A stretch of DNA of 64,000 nt from Ignisphaera aggregans DSM 17230 (lineage in GTDB: Archaea > Thermoproteota > Thermoprotei_A > Sulfolobales > Ignisphaeraceae): assembly GCA_000145985.1 (NCBI GenBank), contig CP002098.1:682001-746000 (forward strand), in the 5' to 3' direction. The notes beneath the pieces were generated by a model, which was not told the origin of the DNA, ran no database searches, and saw nothing but the letters and a program-made list of their open reading frames with translations. Positions 52,305 to 60,928 of the stretch are shown piece after piece; position 1 is the first letter of the stretch; each line of letters begins with the position of its first letter. The translations under genes and the position numbers were made by a program.

Positions 52305-53330
52305 GTGTGGAGAAGGGCTAAGCTCAGGTTTATGGATAGAGAGATTATATTTGTTGATAGGGAGAGGGCTTTGAAGCAGCTGGAGGAGATAGCTGAGAGA
52401 GGTACCTATCCTGTCTATGTAGTTTATGGTCCTGAGGGCTGTGGTAAGACAGCATTTTTCAAACAGGCGTTTGAGATTCTAGAGAGTTTTGGTTACTATG
52501 TAGTGTACTCTAGCCCTCTATCTAAGGAGGTTGAAGAGCTTCTCCGCTATTCATCGAGTCTTGGTGAGATTGTTAGAGAGGTGTTGAAGCTTTTTCCAGA
52601 GCCATACTCAAGAATTGCAGATGTTGTTATAAATATTGCTGGAAGGGCTATGAAGAGATTTAGCAAACCTAGAATTGCTATACTTCTCGATGATCTTTTC
52701 CAAGCTGTTGGAATAGACAAGGCTGAGATATATACCAAGGCTTTGCTAAACCTTATCGAATATCCTTCGGGAGACTACGAGAAGATTGTCGTCTTAGTTT
52801 CATCAAGTGAGGGTATTACAAGAGAAAGGGTTGGTAGACATAGATGGGTAGACATATATCTAATGTGGAATATGTCTAGAAAAGGTTTTGAAGAACTCTA
52901 CAACATGCTCCCAGACCCCAAACCATCACTAGATATATTATGGGCATGGGCTGGTGGAAATCCCTGGGTTCTACAAGAGCTCTATAGAAATAGATGGCAA
53001 ATTGATTTAGTTATTGAGAGATTTGCAAAGGAGCGCAAACTTAGAACTCTTCTCACCTCTCTAGATAGAGAGGAGATAGAAGTTTTAAAGACATCTCTAG
53101 AAAACCCCGATATAATTTTCAAATCTCTTAGAAATCCAGTTATACAAAAACTTGAAAAGCTTTTGATAGAGATGAACCTATTGATAGAGATCTGGGATAG
53201 AGATGAAAGACTCTGGATAGATGTTCCACCACCAGAGAAAGACACTGAGCTCGGTATTGGCGAATACTATGCCTGGCAAACACCTCTACATAAAGAGGCG
53301 GTTAAAAGAATATTAATGCAAATTCTATAG
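52305..53330 (+). CDS. ATPase_2 family archaeal P-loop ATPase, copy 3
   Basis: Third paralogue. GTG at 52305, aligned with the other copies, with GGGTGG upstream. Walker A GPEGCGKT; Walker B IAILLDDLFQAVGIDKAE; VVLVSSSEGITRERVGRHRW; AGGNPWVLQELYRNRW; end ELGIGEYYAWQTPLHKEAVK. Intact. Closest to copy 2 in the C-terminal region (SLRNPVIQKLEKLLIEMNLL). Copies 2 and 3 are separated only by the dead ATPase at 51.6-52.2 kb. Confidence 0.85.
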   Translation: MWRRAKLRFMDREIIFVDRERALKQLEEIAERGTYPVYVVYGPEGCGKTAFFKQAFEILESFGYYVVYSSPLSKEVEELLRYSSSLGEIVREVLKLFPEPYSRIADVVINIAGRAMKRFSKPRIAILLDDLFQAVGIDKAEIYTKALLNLIEYPSGDYEKIVVLVSSSEGITRERVGRHRWVDIYLMWNMSRKGFEELYNMLPDPKPSLDILWAWAGGNPWVLQELYRNRWQIDLVIERFAKERKLRTLLTSLDREEIEVLKTSLENPDIIFKSLRNPVIQKLEKLLIEMNLLIEIWDRDERLWIDVPPPEKDTELGIGEYYAWQTPLHKEAVKRILMQIL

Positions 53331-53376
53331 AGAGTATAGTCCACATTACTCCACACTTCTATAGAACTCAAGCCCT

Positions 53377-53568
53377 CTATCCATTAGACAACAATTTAAG
53401 GTCTCCCCCATTAATACCTCTCCTCAACAACTCATCAATAATTTCTTTAGCTAGAACATCTATTCTATCATCTTCAAACCAATTAGCCTTATTACACCTC
53501 TCCACCTTATTTGGATAGTTTAAAAATATTACAAGATATATTGTTCTAGCTAAGAATTGTTCATTCAT
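53377..53568 (-). CDS. Small unknown protein
   Basis: 63 residues: NEQFLARTIYLVIFLNYPNK, VERCNKANWFEDDRIDVLAK, EIIDELLRRGINGGDLKLLS. ATG with AGGAT upstream. Helical, charged at the end. Convergent with the third ATPase_2 gene. No family. Confidence 0.4.
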   Translation of the reverse strand: MNEQFLARTIYLVIFLNYPNKVERCNKANWFEDDRIDVLAKEIIDELLRRGINGGDLKLLSNG

Positions 53569-53707
53569 ATCCTATTGTATGGACAGATATACTTTTCAAG
53601 ATGTTTAAAGTTTGTTGAGAAGATATTGTGATAGCCATGTTTCAATAGGTAAATTTTAAATATTTTGAAGCCTATTATATGTCTGGCTCTTGTATATGGG
53701 TCTAGCT

Positions 53708-53959
53708 ATGGATATACGTGTTGGTAGGAAGAGAACTATTGTTATTCCAAAAGCTGTAGCTGAAGCTCTAGGAATTGACGAAGGTTCAAGGCTATTGCTA
53801 GAGGTGAGAGATGGATGTATAGTGCTGAAGCCTATTCCAGATGCAATAAGCCTTTCGCTAAGGGGTGAGAAGATAACTAGGGTTATACTTGAAGAACTTG
53901 AGGAGACTAGTGTTGAGGAACAGAGGAAGTATCTTGGGGAAGAAAAGAATTCTAGTTGA
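53708..53959 (+). CDS. AbrB/SpoVT-type antitoxin (VapB)
   Basis: An 83-residue swapped-hairpin AbrB protein: DIRVGRKRTIVIPKAVAEAL, GIDEGSRLLLEVRDGCIVLK, with the RKRTIVIPKAV core. The Glu-rich tail after residue 55 would bind a toxin. The frame is open from 53690; the ATG at 53708 starts just before the domain as usual. The VapC gene after it is reduced to about 15 codons. Orphan antitoxin. Confidence 0.75.
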   Translation: MDIRVGRKRTIVIPKAVAEALGIDEGSRLLLEVRDGCIVLKPIPDAISLSLRGEKITRVILEELEETSVEEQRKYLGEEKNSS

Positions 53960-53981
53960 TACAATACTCCTTTATTACTGA
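53934..53981 (+). pseudogene. Stub of VapC after the AbrB antitoxin
   Basis: Overlapping the antitoxin end, the other frame reads GKKRILVDTILLYY then a stop. ILVDT is the PIN start with the catalytic Asp. After the stop, ILGIEA may continue in another frame. Nothing further up to the MFS gene. Confidence 0.4.
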
Positions 53982-54032
53982 TTCTGGGTATCGAGGCTTA
54001 GAGGATTGTTGATAGAGTACATATTTTGTGGT

Positions 54033-55184
54033 TCAGATTATAGTTTTCTTTGTAGTGATGAGAAGACTTGTTGATATTATTGCTATTATCCCTGCTACTA
54101 TAAGTGTTGTTGTTGGATATAGCTTTGTTATTATTGGTGCAAATATTGATGTGGTAAATGTATTTGCTAGATCTATTAGTGATAATGCAGAAGCTCTTAT
54201 TGTTGATGGAACAACTCTGTTTTTGACATAGCTTAGAGATGCTGTTAGTATTCCTAGGACAAACTCTAGTAGGAGGAATATAGTGAGTGTGGCAGAGAGG
54301 CTCTGTATAGTGTTAGATGCTATTAGTAGAAGACCTAGTGAGATACTGGCTATTGAGAGTAGAGCAATGCTGTTTATCGTCTTTAGCAATCTGTATGTAG
54401 CTATAGAACCTATTGTAGCTGATAGTAGTAGTACTGAGTATGCCAGGCCAATGAAACTCTCCTGAAAACCTCTCTCAGTTAGTATTATCGACCATAGAGA
54501 GTAGAACAGTATGAGTGGGATAGAGATTAGGGAGCTGTATAGAAGTATAGAGATGAAAACCCTGTTGAAAAGATCTCTAGTTACTCTAAATATCTCTCTA
54601 ACACTCTTAGAACCTCTTACATCTGGAAGCATCATAAGCGGTGCAATAGCTATTAAAATTGTTAGCATTGATACTAGAAAGACGTATCTAATGCCAAACC
54701 CAGAAACAAGAAGAGCAAGAACACCACCAACAAAACCCGAGGCAAAATAGATAGCTCTAAACATTGATAAAACCTTTCCAAGCTCACCACTATACACATC
54801 AGCCAACCAAGCCTCTAGAGAAATAATAAAAGATGTGCCAAAACCACATAGAATAGCTGTAACAATAGCTGTTACACTACATGGTGCTAACCACAGCATT
54901 GAAACCCCTAAACCATAGAGTATAACACCTATAGACACAGCCTTAAGCCTTCCAAACCTATCACCAAAAACACCACCTGGATAAACAGCAATAGACTGGG
55001 CAACCATATTGATAGAAAAACTCAAGACAATCAAAGCCTCGCCAACACCATAGCTATATAGATATACAGAATAGTAAGAACCTGCTAAATGCATAGACAA
55101 ACCTATGAGAAAATAAGCTAGAAATGGATACACCACACCAACACCTCTATACCGAGCATTGCCTAGACCAACCACATACAACAC
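54033..55184 (-). CDS. Major facilitator superfamily transporter
   Basis: A 383-residue membrane protein with 11-12 hydrophobic helices. The MFS motif A appears after helix 2 as GGVFGDRFGRLKAVSIG; helix 4-5 region reads IISLEAWLADVYSGELGKVL. A second, weaker half follows. It is a secondary transporter, probably an exporter by resemblance to drug/metabolite MFS proteins. Stand-alone gene. Substrate unknown. Confidence 0.85.
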   Translation of the reverse strand: MLYVVGLGNARYRGVGVVYPFLAYFLIGLSMHLAGSYYSVYLYSYGVGEALIVLSFSINMVAQSIAVYPGGVFGDRFGRLKAVSIGVILYGLGVSMLWLAPCSVTAIVTAILCGFGTSFIISLEAWLADVYSGELGKVLSMFRAIYFASGFVGGVLALLVSGFGIRYVFLVSMLTILIAIAPLMMLPDVRGSKSVREIFRVTRDLFNRVFISILLYSSLISIPLILFYSLWSIILTERGFQESFIGLAYSVLLLSATIGSIATYRLLKTINSIALLSIASISLGLLLIASNTIQSLSATLTIFLLLEFVLGILTASLSYVKNRVVPSTIRASALSLIDLANTFTTSIFAPIITKLYPTTTLIVAGIIAIISTSLLITTKKTII

Positions 55185-55341
55185 CGATACAACATAGCTG
55201 TATCACTATAGCAACATCAAAACCCCACATATTTAAGAATTCTTAAAATCTTTATCTAGATCTTGTATAGAATAAAATTCGAGGTAATAATGAGACTTTA
55301 ATATTGTGTGAAGAAATTAGTTGCTGTTTATTGATGTAGAA

Positions 55342-56631
55342 TTATGCTTCTTCAATATATCTCCTCAGCCTATATCTATAGATAATAATGTCTAGCAATA
55401 GTATTATAGCTAATGCTATGAGTATCTTTGCAAAACTGACATATACCTCCTCTGTCCCTAAGTTAAATACAACGATGTTTCTAACTGTGTCGAAAACCCA
55501 TGTTGGTGGAAATATGTCTGCTAATATCTGTAGCCATTTTGGCATCATCATTTTTGGATACCATATACCTGCTAAGAAGGATAGTAGAAGCCCTAGTACT
55601 ATACCCAGCCCTGAGGCTCCTCGACTAGTTTTTGCAAGCATTGAAAGTGCTACACCTATGCCTATACTCATCAGCGCCCCAATTAACAGAAGGATTATAG
55701 CAGCCCAGTGGAGTAGGTTAGTGGGATTGAAGATTATGTGAGCTCCGAGCGACAATCCAGCGAGGAGTGCTACGAGTGCTGATAGAACCATTGATGCTAT
55801 TCCTGATAGTATCACACCTACAATGAGTTCCCATGGCTTCATTGGTGATGCTAGAATTCTTTTAAGTGTTCCACGCTCCTTCTCCTCATAGAGAACTGCA
55901 GCACCATAAGGGAATCCTGTGTATAGAAACATCATTCCCACTGCTCCCAGAGTATACCATCCAAGGATGTTTGGTCTCGAGGAATAGACCTCCGGTTTCA
56001 CTTCTTCGAAACTTACATTAAGCGGTATAGCGATACCATACATGAATCTCACAGTAAGCTCTACAAGCCTTGCAGAATCTGTGATACTGCTGAGACTCTT
56101 CTCTATGTATCCAATCGATGTATCTACCTTGGATAGTGCTACTCTTCTACTGAATTCGTTGAAGAAGGAGCTGATTGCTACATAGCTCACAGAGCTTGAG
56201 TATGGGTCTCTACCACCTATCAAAACCCTCAGCTTAGCTGTACTCAGCAAGAGCTCAGAGCTGAAGTTCTCAGGAATGATTATTCCAACGTCTATCCTTC
56301 CACTTTTCAGGTCCTCCACTAGGGCTTCACTATTGTTATACAGCTTCACCTTGAATAATCTACTGCTCTCGTAAGTAGTTGTGTTCAGGATTTTGATGAA
56401 GTCGAAGCTCGTGAAGTTCAGACCTTTTGATGGAGATGAATCTAGGTTTACAATGCCTACATCTATACTCACTGGCGTTACACTTCCAGGGGGTACGAAC
56501 ACATAGGCAACCAGGATAATCCATATTATGGGCCAGACAACCACCCAGAACACTGCGGCTCTGTCGCCTATGAACATCTTTACATCCTTCAACACATATG
56601 CGAATACTACTCTAAGCCCCATATCACTCAA
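55342..56631 (-). CDS. ABC-2 type exporter permease
   Basis: A 429-residue membrane protein. One N-terminal helix (AAVFWVVVWPIIWIILVAYV) is followed by a large exterior domain (residues 45-215) and five helices at the end, including LLALLA-type VLSALVALLAGLSLGAHIIF and GLGIVLGLLLSFLAGIWYPK. This is the ABC2_membrane_3 (YhgE/Pip-like) layout. Its start overlaps the ATPase end by 8 nt. Probably exports a drug, lipid or peptide. Confidence 0.85.
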   Translation of the reverse strand: MSDMGLRVVFAYVLKDVKMFIGDRAAVFWVVVWPIIWIILVAYVFVPPGSVTPVSIDVGIVNLDSSPSKGLNFTSFDFIKILNTTTYESSRLFKVKLYNNSEALVEDLKSGRIDVGIIIPENFSSELLLSTAKLRVLIGGRDPYSSSVSYVAISSFFNEFSRRVALSKVDTSIGYIEKSLSSITDSARLVELTVRFMYGIAIPLNVSFEEVKPEVYSSRPNILGWYTLGAVGMMFLYTGFPYGAAVLYEEKERGTLKRILASPMKPWELIVGVILSGIASMVLSALVALLAGLSLGAHIIFNPTNLLHWAAIILLLIGALMSIGIGVALSMLAKTSRGASGLGIVLGLLLSFLAGIWYPKMMMPKWLQILADIFPPTWVFDTVRNIVVFNLGTEEVYVSFAKILIALAIILLLDIIIYRYRLRRYIEEA

Positions 56632-57544
56632 GCCTCCTCCCAGTCAATCTGAAGAATACATCTTCGAGAGTTGGTCTAACAACCTTCAGAGAATCTATTC
56701 TTGAGCCTGCTTCATATATAAGCTCTGTCAGCATTGGTATAGCTCTATCAGGCTCTTCTACATGTATCTTCAATGTACGTTCATCGCTGTAGGCACCCTT
56801 TGAAGCTTCTCTGAGGCGTTTGATGAGATTCTCAGATGGTCTCTCTCTGAGCACTATTTCAACAACACTTGGAGGACCATACATTCTCTTTAAGTTCTCT
56901 GGAGAGTCTTCGACTAACAGTTTACCTCTATCAATAATCCCCACTCTATCTGAGAGCCTATCAGCTTCATCCATATTGTGAGTTGCAATTATTACTACCT
57001 TCCCCTCATCTCTCAGCCTCTTCACTACCCCCCACACTTTGAGTCTGCTCTCAGGATCAAGCCCTTCGGTAGGCTCATCAAGTATCACCACCTCTGGATC
57101 GTGGATCAATGTGACAATCAATGAGAGCTTCTTCTTCATACCACCACTATACTTTGCAACTCTCTGAGAGGCATAGCTCTCAAGATTTAGTAGTTTGAGG
57201 AGCTCTCCAGCTCTCCTCTTAGCTTCACTCCTCGGAACACCGTAGAGAGAGGCATAGAAGAATATGTTATCCCAGCCACTAAGCCTCTCATAAAGTGCTA
57301 CATCCTGGGGACAGTAACCTATGATATGCTTTGCCTCTGCTGAAGACACGTCAAACCCCTTAATCAGCACCCTCCCACTGCTAGGCTTCTGAACACCAGC
57401 AAGAATATTTAGAAAGGTAGACTTACCGGCTCCATTTGGACCTAGGAGGGAGTACACCATAGGTTTCTCTATCCTCAGACTAACTTTCTTCAATACTTCT
57501 ACAGAGCCGTAGTATTTAACCACGTCCAAAGCCTCAACATACAT
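56624..57544 (-). CDS. ABC transporter ATP-binding protein
   Basis: A 306-residue ABC ATPase. The ATG at 57544 is chosen because GAGGT lies 9 nt upstream; the ATG at 57553 would touch that site. Walker A GPNGAGKST, Q-loop IIGYCPQDVALYERL, signature YSGGMKKK, Walker B VVILDEPTEGLDPESR, switch His in IIATHNMDEADRL. The last 90 residues are the DUF4162-type domain with LRPTLEDVFFRLTGR-like end (VVRPTLEDVFFRLTG). Operon with the permease; regulated perhaps by the divergent 57.7-58.7 kb genes. Confidence 0.9.
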   Translation of the reverse strand: MYVEALDVVKYYGSVEVLKKVSLRIEKPMVYSLLGPNGAGKSTFLNILAGVQKPSSGRVLIKGFDVSSAEAKHIIGYCPQDVALYERLSGWDNIFFYASLYGVPRSEAKRRAGELLKLLNLESYASQRVAKYSGGMKKKLSLIVTLIHDPEVVILDEPTEGLDPESRLKVWGVVKRLRDEGKVVIIATHNMDEADRLSDRVGIIDRGKLLVEDSPENLKRMYGPPSVVEIVLRERPSENLIKRLREASKGAYSDERTLKIHVEEPDRAIPMLTELIYEAGSRIDSLKVVRPTLEDVFFRLTGRRLE

Positions 57545-57681
57545 CCACAACATACCTCGGTATGCATTTGAGGAGAATTAATTCAGTAGAACCCTAATAC
57601 TATTCTTGGAGTTCTGCAACACAAAAGTGACGACAACTTTTTAACATAGATTACACGGTATAAGCATAACGGTGTCGATAC

Positions 57682-58335
57682 TTGTCTTCAGAGGAATCTG
57701 GAGGTGTTGAGGAGGTTAGAGAGCTGATTGAGGTGCTTAAAAGAATCAGCGATAGGCTTGGAAGGCTTTTAGCTGTTCGAGGTGCTCTTGAATATATTGC
57801 ATGGGCTCTCTGGGTTTCAAGCCTCAGGTTCGTAGATATCGTGGTTGAGGTCTTCGATCTACCCCGTTGGATTTACCTCACATACTTTGCCATAACGATT
57901 ATATTCATGGTTACATTCGTCGAATCAAAACTTTCACAAACTCTTAGACTACTACACGAACTACAATCATTGGGATACACCAGAACTAGGCTAGAGGTTT
58001 GGAAGCGCTTTACCAGAGCCGAGATGGCTGTCTGGAGCACGTCATTCTTAGTTATGGGTGTGCTTGGGCTTCTCTATGGGGATCTAGGCTTTAGCACAGG
58101 GCTTCTTATAGCTCTGGGGGTGGGTAACCTATCTACGTATGTATTGCTTTGGCGCTTCACTGGAGTACTTATGCGGGGAGCTTTATACATCTCACTACTC
58201 CTAATACTCCTAGCACCAATCAACATAGCCTTCTCAGCAATTAAACCGGGAGTTGAATGGGTGTTCACATCGATAGCGATAATCTTTGTATACCTCCTTC
58301 TAGCCCTCTACAACATTCTAGCGGCATTCAGGTGA
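57682..58335 (+). CDS. Membrane protein paired with a winged-helix regulator
   Basis: A 217-residue protein. Residues 1-35 are a charged helix (EVRELIEVLKRISDRLGRLL). Six hydrophobic segments follow in two groups: YIAWALWVSSLRFVDIVVEV, WIYLTYFAITIIFMVTFVES and, after a basic loop, AVWSTSFLVMGVLGLLYGDL, TGLLIALGVGNLSTYVLLW, ISLLLILLAPINIAFSAIK, VFTSIAIIFVYLLLALYNIL. Divergent from an ABC exporter and followed by a regulator gene. A membrane sensor that controls the regulator is inferred. TTG start. Confidence 0.7.
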   Translation: MSSEESGGVEEVRELIEVLKRISDRLGRLLAVRGALEYIAWALWVSSLRFVDIVVEVFDLPRWIYLTYFAITIIFMVTFVESKLSQTLRLLHELQSLGYTRTRLEVWKRFTRAEMAVWSTSFLVMGVLGLLYGDLGFSTGLLIALGVGNLSTYVLLWRFTGVLMRGALYISLLLILLAPINIAFSAIKPGVEWVFTSIAIIFVYLLLALYNILAAFR

Positions 58336-58359
58336 ATAAGCTGATCCGGGAGCAGGGCT

Positions 58360-58674
58360 TTGGTCTTCGAGAAGATCATCGAAGTGCTGAAGAAGAGGGG
58401 ATTCAAATCCTCTGTAAGACTCGCAATAATGATCTACCTCCTCGCAAAGAGAAGAACATACTTCTCAGACATAGTTGAGGATCTAGATATGACTCCAGGA
58501 AATCTGTGGAGTCATATAGAGAAGCTGGAAAGGGATGGACTTGTAGAAGTGAGACACATAATAGATGGAAGGCCACGTGTAGTAGTTATAATCACAGAGA
58601 AAGGGATCGAAGAGACCATTGAGCTCCTGAAGATGTTATTCGAAGTAGCCAGAGAAATCCTCAAAGAGAGCTGA
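58360..58674 (+). CDS. Winged-helix transcription regulator
   Basis: A 104-residue MarR/ArsR-like (HTH_27-type) protein: FKSSVRLAIMIYLLAKRRTY, FSDIVEDLDMTPGNLWSHIE, KLERDGLVEVRHIIDGRPRV, VVIITEKGIEETIELLKM. The LDMTPGNLWSHIEKLE recognition helix and the RPRVVVIITEKG wing are typical. It follows the membrane protein by 24 nt. It probably regulates the divergent ABC exporter (56.6-57.5 kb) and its own operon. TTG or GTG start. Confidence 0.8.
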   Translation: MVFEKIIEVLKKRGFKSSVRLAIMIYLLAKRRTYFSDIVEDLDMTPGNLWSHIEKLERDGLVEVRHIIDGRPRVVVIITEKGIEETIELLKMLFEVAREILKES

Positions 58675-58746
58675 TCAGAGCCATACAATTCACATAGATC
58701 ATAGACTTGAATAGCATCACCCTAGTTACAAGAGTTGATCTACAAA

Positions 58747-58755
58747 GCTTTATAA
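58747..58755 (+). promoter_or_regulatory. TATA box of the AAA/Toprim-like operon
   Basis: CTTTATAAT about 50 nt before the ATG at 58802. Confidence 0.5.
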
Positions 58756-58801
58756 TTTCCTAAACTGGAAAGCTAGCTGAAGAAAGCTTCTCGGGATCGA
58801 A

Positions 58802-60280
58802 ATGGAGTCTACAGAGAAAGTGAGACATAGTGAGGATAGAGTCTTTGTGAGAAGGATCTATATTGAGAACTTCAAGAGTATAAAACATCTAGAGCTTGAG
58901 TTGAGCCCTGGAGTAAACGTGCTGGTGGGTCCCAATGCTTCTGGCAAGACAAATATTCTCGAGGCTCTCGACTTCCTCCGCAAAGCATTGATAGACCACG
59001 CTGGTAGAATACCATATGCACCACATATACCCAAGTATTGGTCGGGCAAGGATTTGATGTATAGTAGAGATCCAAGTAAAACCATTGTGCTGGGTCTCAC
59101 GCTGGAGCACTATCACATCGCTAAGGGAGAGGAATATATTACATGCAGGCAGACCGTGGACTTCAAAGCGTATTTCAGATACAGCCCACAGCTCGACACC
59201 CTAGTACCATTCAGGTACCGCGTAGAGATCGAACCTGAGATAACGGTTGTAGATGTATCGTTGAACCGCATCAGAGTCGAGACAATGATAGATGTAATCG
59301 AGAAATTATTGTACGAAAAAATGACGAATCTATTAGTAGGAATAGAAGTAGAGAGTCAAGGACTTCTAAAAGAATTCGAATCAAAATATGTGAAGAGCGG
59401 AGATCATTATATATACGAGGCAGAGGTCAAGTTTTCTGAGCCACTGCTATTCTTCCACTTATTTCCCTCGCCATTCACTATGTGCACATTTGAACGCCCA
59501 GAGGTCGTATGTATAACAGTCGCCCCTACACCTTCCCAACGTCAGCCAACTCTAATCCCGGTTGTCTCTGGATACTGCGAAGAGTACGGTAAAAAACCCA
59601 TTGTTTTGGGCTTCAGAGTTGAAGATGAAGAGACATTTCCAACACTATTTGAGTTGCCTCGTGAGGCTCTGAGGAGGGTTATCTTCATTCGTCATCCTGA
59701 TATAGGTGCTTTGGCTGAGCCTAAGCCTTATCAGGGTGAGCTTCGTCTTGATGAGCGTGCAACTAATTTGGCTTCGGTTCTACTTGCTTTGCAGGGTGTG
59801 CGTGGAGGTGTGCCTGAGGATATCTCTGATGCTTTAGCTAAGCTGTTTCCTGGGCTTTCGATAAGGATTCGTTCGCATATGGGTAGAGTTGCTCTTATGG
59901 CTGAGGAGAATGGTTTGGAGTTACCTCCGCCGAATATTCCTGATGGTGCTATTAAGCTTTTGGCTATTATGACTGCTGTAGAGTTGAAGCCTTCGATTCT
60001 TTTGATTGATGAGATTGAGAATAGTATGCATGCTAAGATGCTTGAATATATTGTTGATAGGCTGAATAGCCTTGGCATCCCTGTTATAGTGGCTACCCAC
60101 TCCCCAATAGTTGTAGATCTTCTTGAACCTCATAGAATTCTTATAGTGTTTAGAGACTCTGAGCATGGAACCTATGTTGAGAGGATAGAAGAGCCTGAAA
60201 AGCTCTATGAAGAACTTAAGCGTTTGGGGATTGCTTTAAGTGACTATGTATTCTATAGACTGACATATAAAGAGTCCTAG
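58802..60280 (+). CDS. AAA ATPase (OLD/RecF class), defence-type
   Basis: A 492-residue ATPase. FVRRIYIENFKSIKHLELEL, Walker A GPNASGKT at residues 43-50, then NILEALDFLRKALID; near the end LLIDEIENSMHAKMLEYIVD (Walker B) and VIVATHSPIVVDLLEPHRIL (switch His). The insert between holds DNA- or ligand-sensing regions. It is followed after 25 nt by a Toprim-like gene. ATPase plus separate Toprim nuclease is the plan of PARIS-type and related anti-phage systems. From about 59600 on the codons change (many CGT arginines, T-ending), unlike the first half. Confidence 0.8.
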   Translation: MESTEKVRHSEDRVFVRRIYIENFKSIKHLELELSPGVNVLVGPNASGKTNILEALDFLRKALIDHAGRIPYAPHIPKYWSGKDLMYSRDPSKTIVLGLTLEHYHIAKGEEYITCRQTVDFKAYFRYSPQLDTLVPFRYRVEIEPEITVVDVSLNRIRVETMIDVIEKLLYEKMTNLLVGIEVESQGLLKEFESKYVKSGDHYIYEAEVKFSEPLLFFHLFPSPFTMCTFERPEVVCITVAPTPSQRQPTLIPVVSGYCEEYGKKPIVLGFRVEDEETFPTLFELPREALRRVIFIRHPDIGALAEPKPYQGELRLDERATNLASVLLALQGVRGGVPEDISDALAKLFPGLSIRIRSHMGRVALMAEENGLELPPPNIPDGAIKLLAIMTAVELKPSILLIDEIENSMHAKMLEYIVDRLNSLGIPVIVATHSPIVVDLLEPHRILIVFRDSEHGTYVERIEEPEKLYEELKRLGIALSDYVFYRLTYKES

Positions 60281-60305
60281 CCTCTATCTAGATCGGTGGA
60301 GTGTT

Positions 60306-60827
60306 TTGGGTATAGAGAGACTGGTCTTTGTTGAGGATTCATATGGTGTAGACTTCCATAGAAAGCTTCTCGAGAGGCTAAAGACATTGAGTATCATTAG
60401 CGTTTCCAGTAATCCAAAGATATTTAGAATACCTACCACAGGTTGTAACCAGGCTCTTGTCCGCAAGACTAAGGCTAGGATAATCGGAGTTTCTTCATGG
60501 AGAATGCTCTTTGTTATTGACTCTGAAGGACTAAGTATAGAGGAAGCTTCGAGGCGTATCCTAGAGCATTTTGAACCAGGGGAGAGGGCATTGATTAGAG
60601 TTGCAGTTGTTATACCAATGCATGAAGCTTGGCTGTGTATAGGTCTGGGTGGGGATAGATCTAGATGTAGAGATAACCCAAAATACGAACTCTCTAAGCT
60701 GTTGAATAAACCCTATGACGATAAATCTCTTTTAGCAAAATATGTTGAGCGTATAGATATAGCGAGACTTCTATCTGAAGAGGATTTCGGCACATATCTA
60801 GATTATCTGAAATGGCTTCTAACATAA
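60306..60827 (+). CDS. Toprim/RloB-like partner of the AAA ATPase
   Basis: A 173-residue protein, TTG start. It shows the order expected for a small Toprim or RloB-like nuclease: IERLVFVEDSYGVDFHRKLL (Glu10 early strand), RMLFVIDSEGLSIEEASRRI (Asp72, second acidic pair D-S-E), AVVIPMHEAWLCIGL (E107 with Trp, as in DUF4276/RloB). The final 60 residues are a helical cap. Encoded directly after the ATPase, so a two-gene effector is likely. The DxD of Toprim is DSE, so activity is uncertain. Confidence 0.6.
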   Translation: MGIERLVFVEDSYGVDFHRKLLERLKTLSIISVSSNPKIFRIPTTGCNQALVRKTKARIIGVSSWRMLFVIDSEGLSIEEASRRILEHFEPGERALIRVAVVIPMHEAWLCIGLGGDRSRCRDNPKYELSKLLNKPYDDKSLLAKYVERIDIARLLSEEDFGTYLDYLKWLLT

Positions 60828-60928
60828 GACTAGCTCTATGTTTCGATGGATCGGAGGTATTTGGTGTGGAGCTGATAAAGTTTTTGTTGAAGCTTCAATG
60901 AATTTGTAGTGTTGTGTGGTGCTACTCT

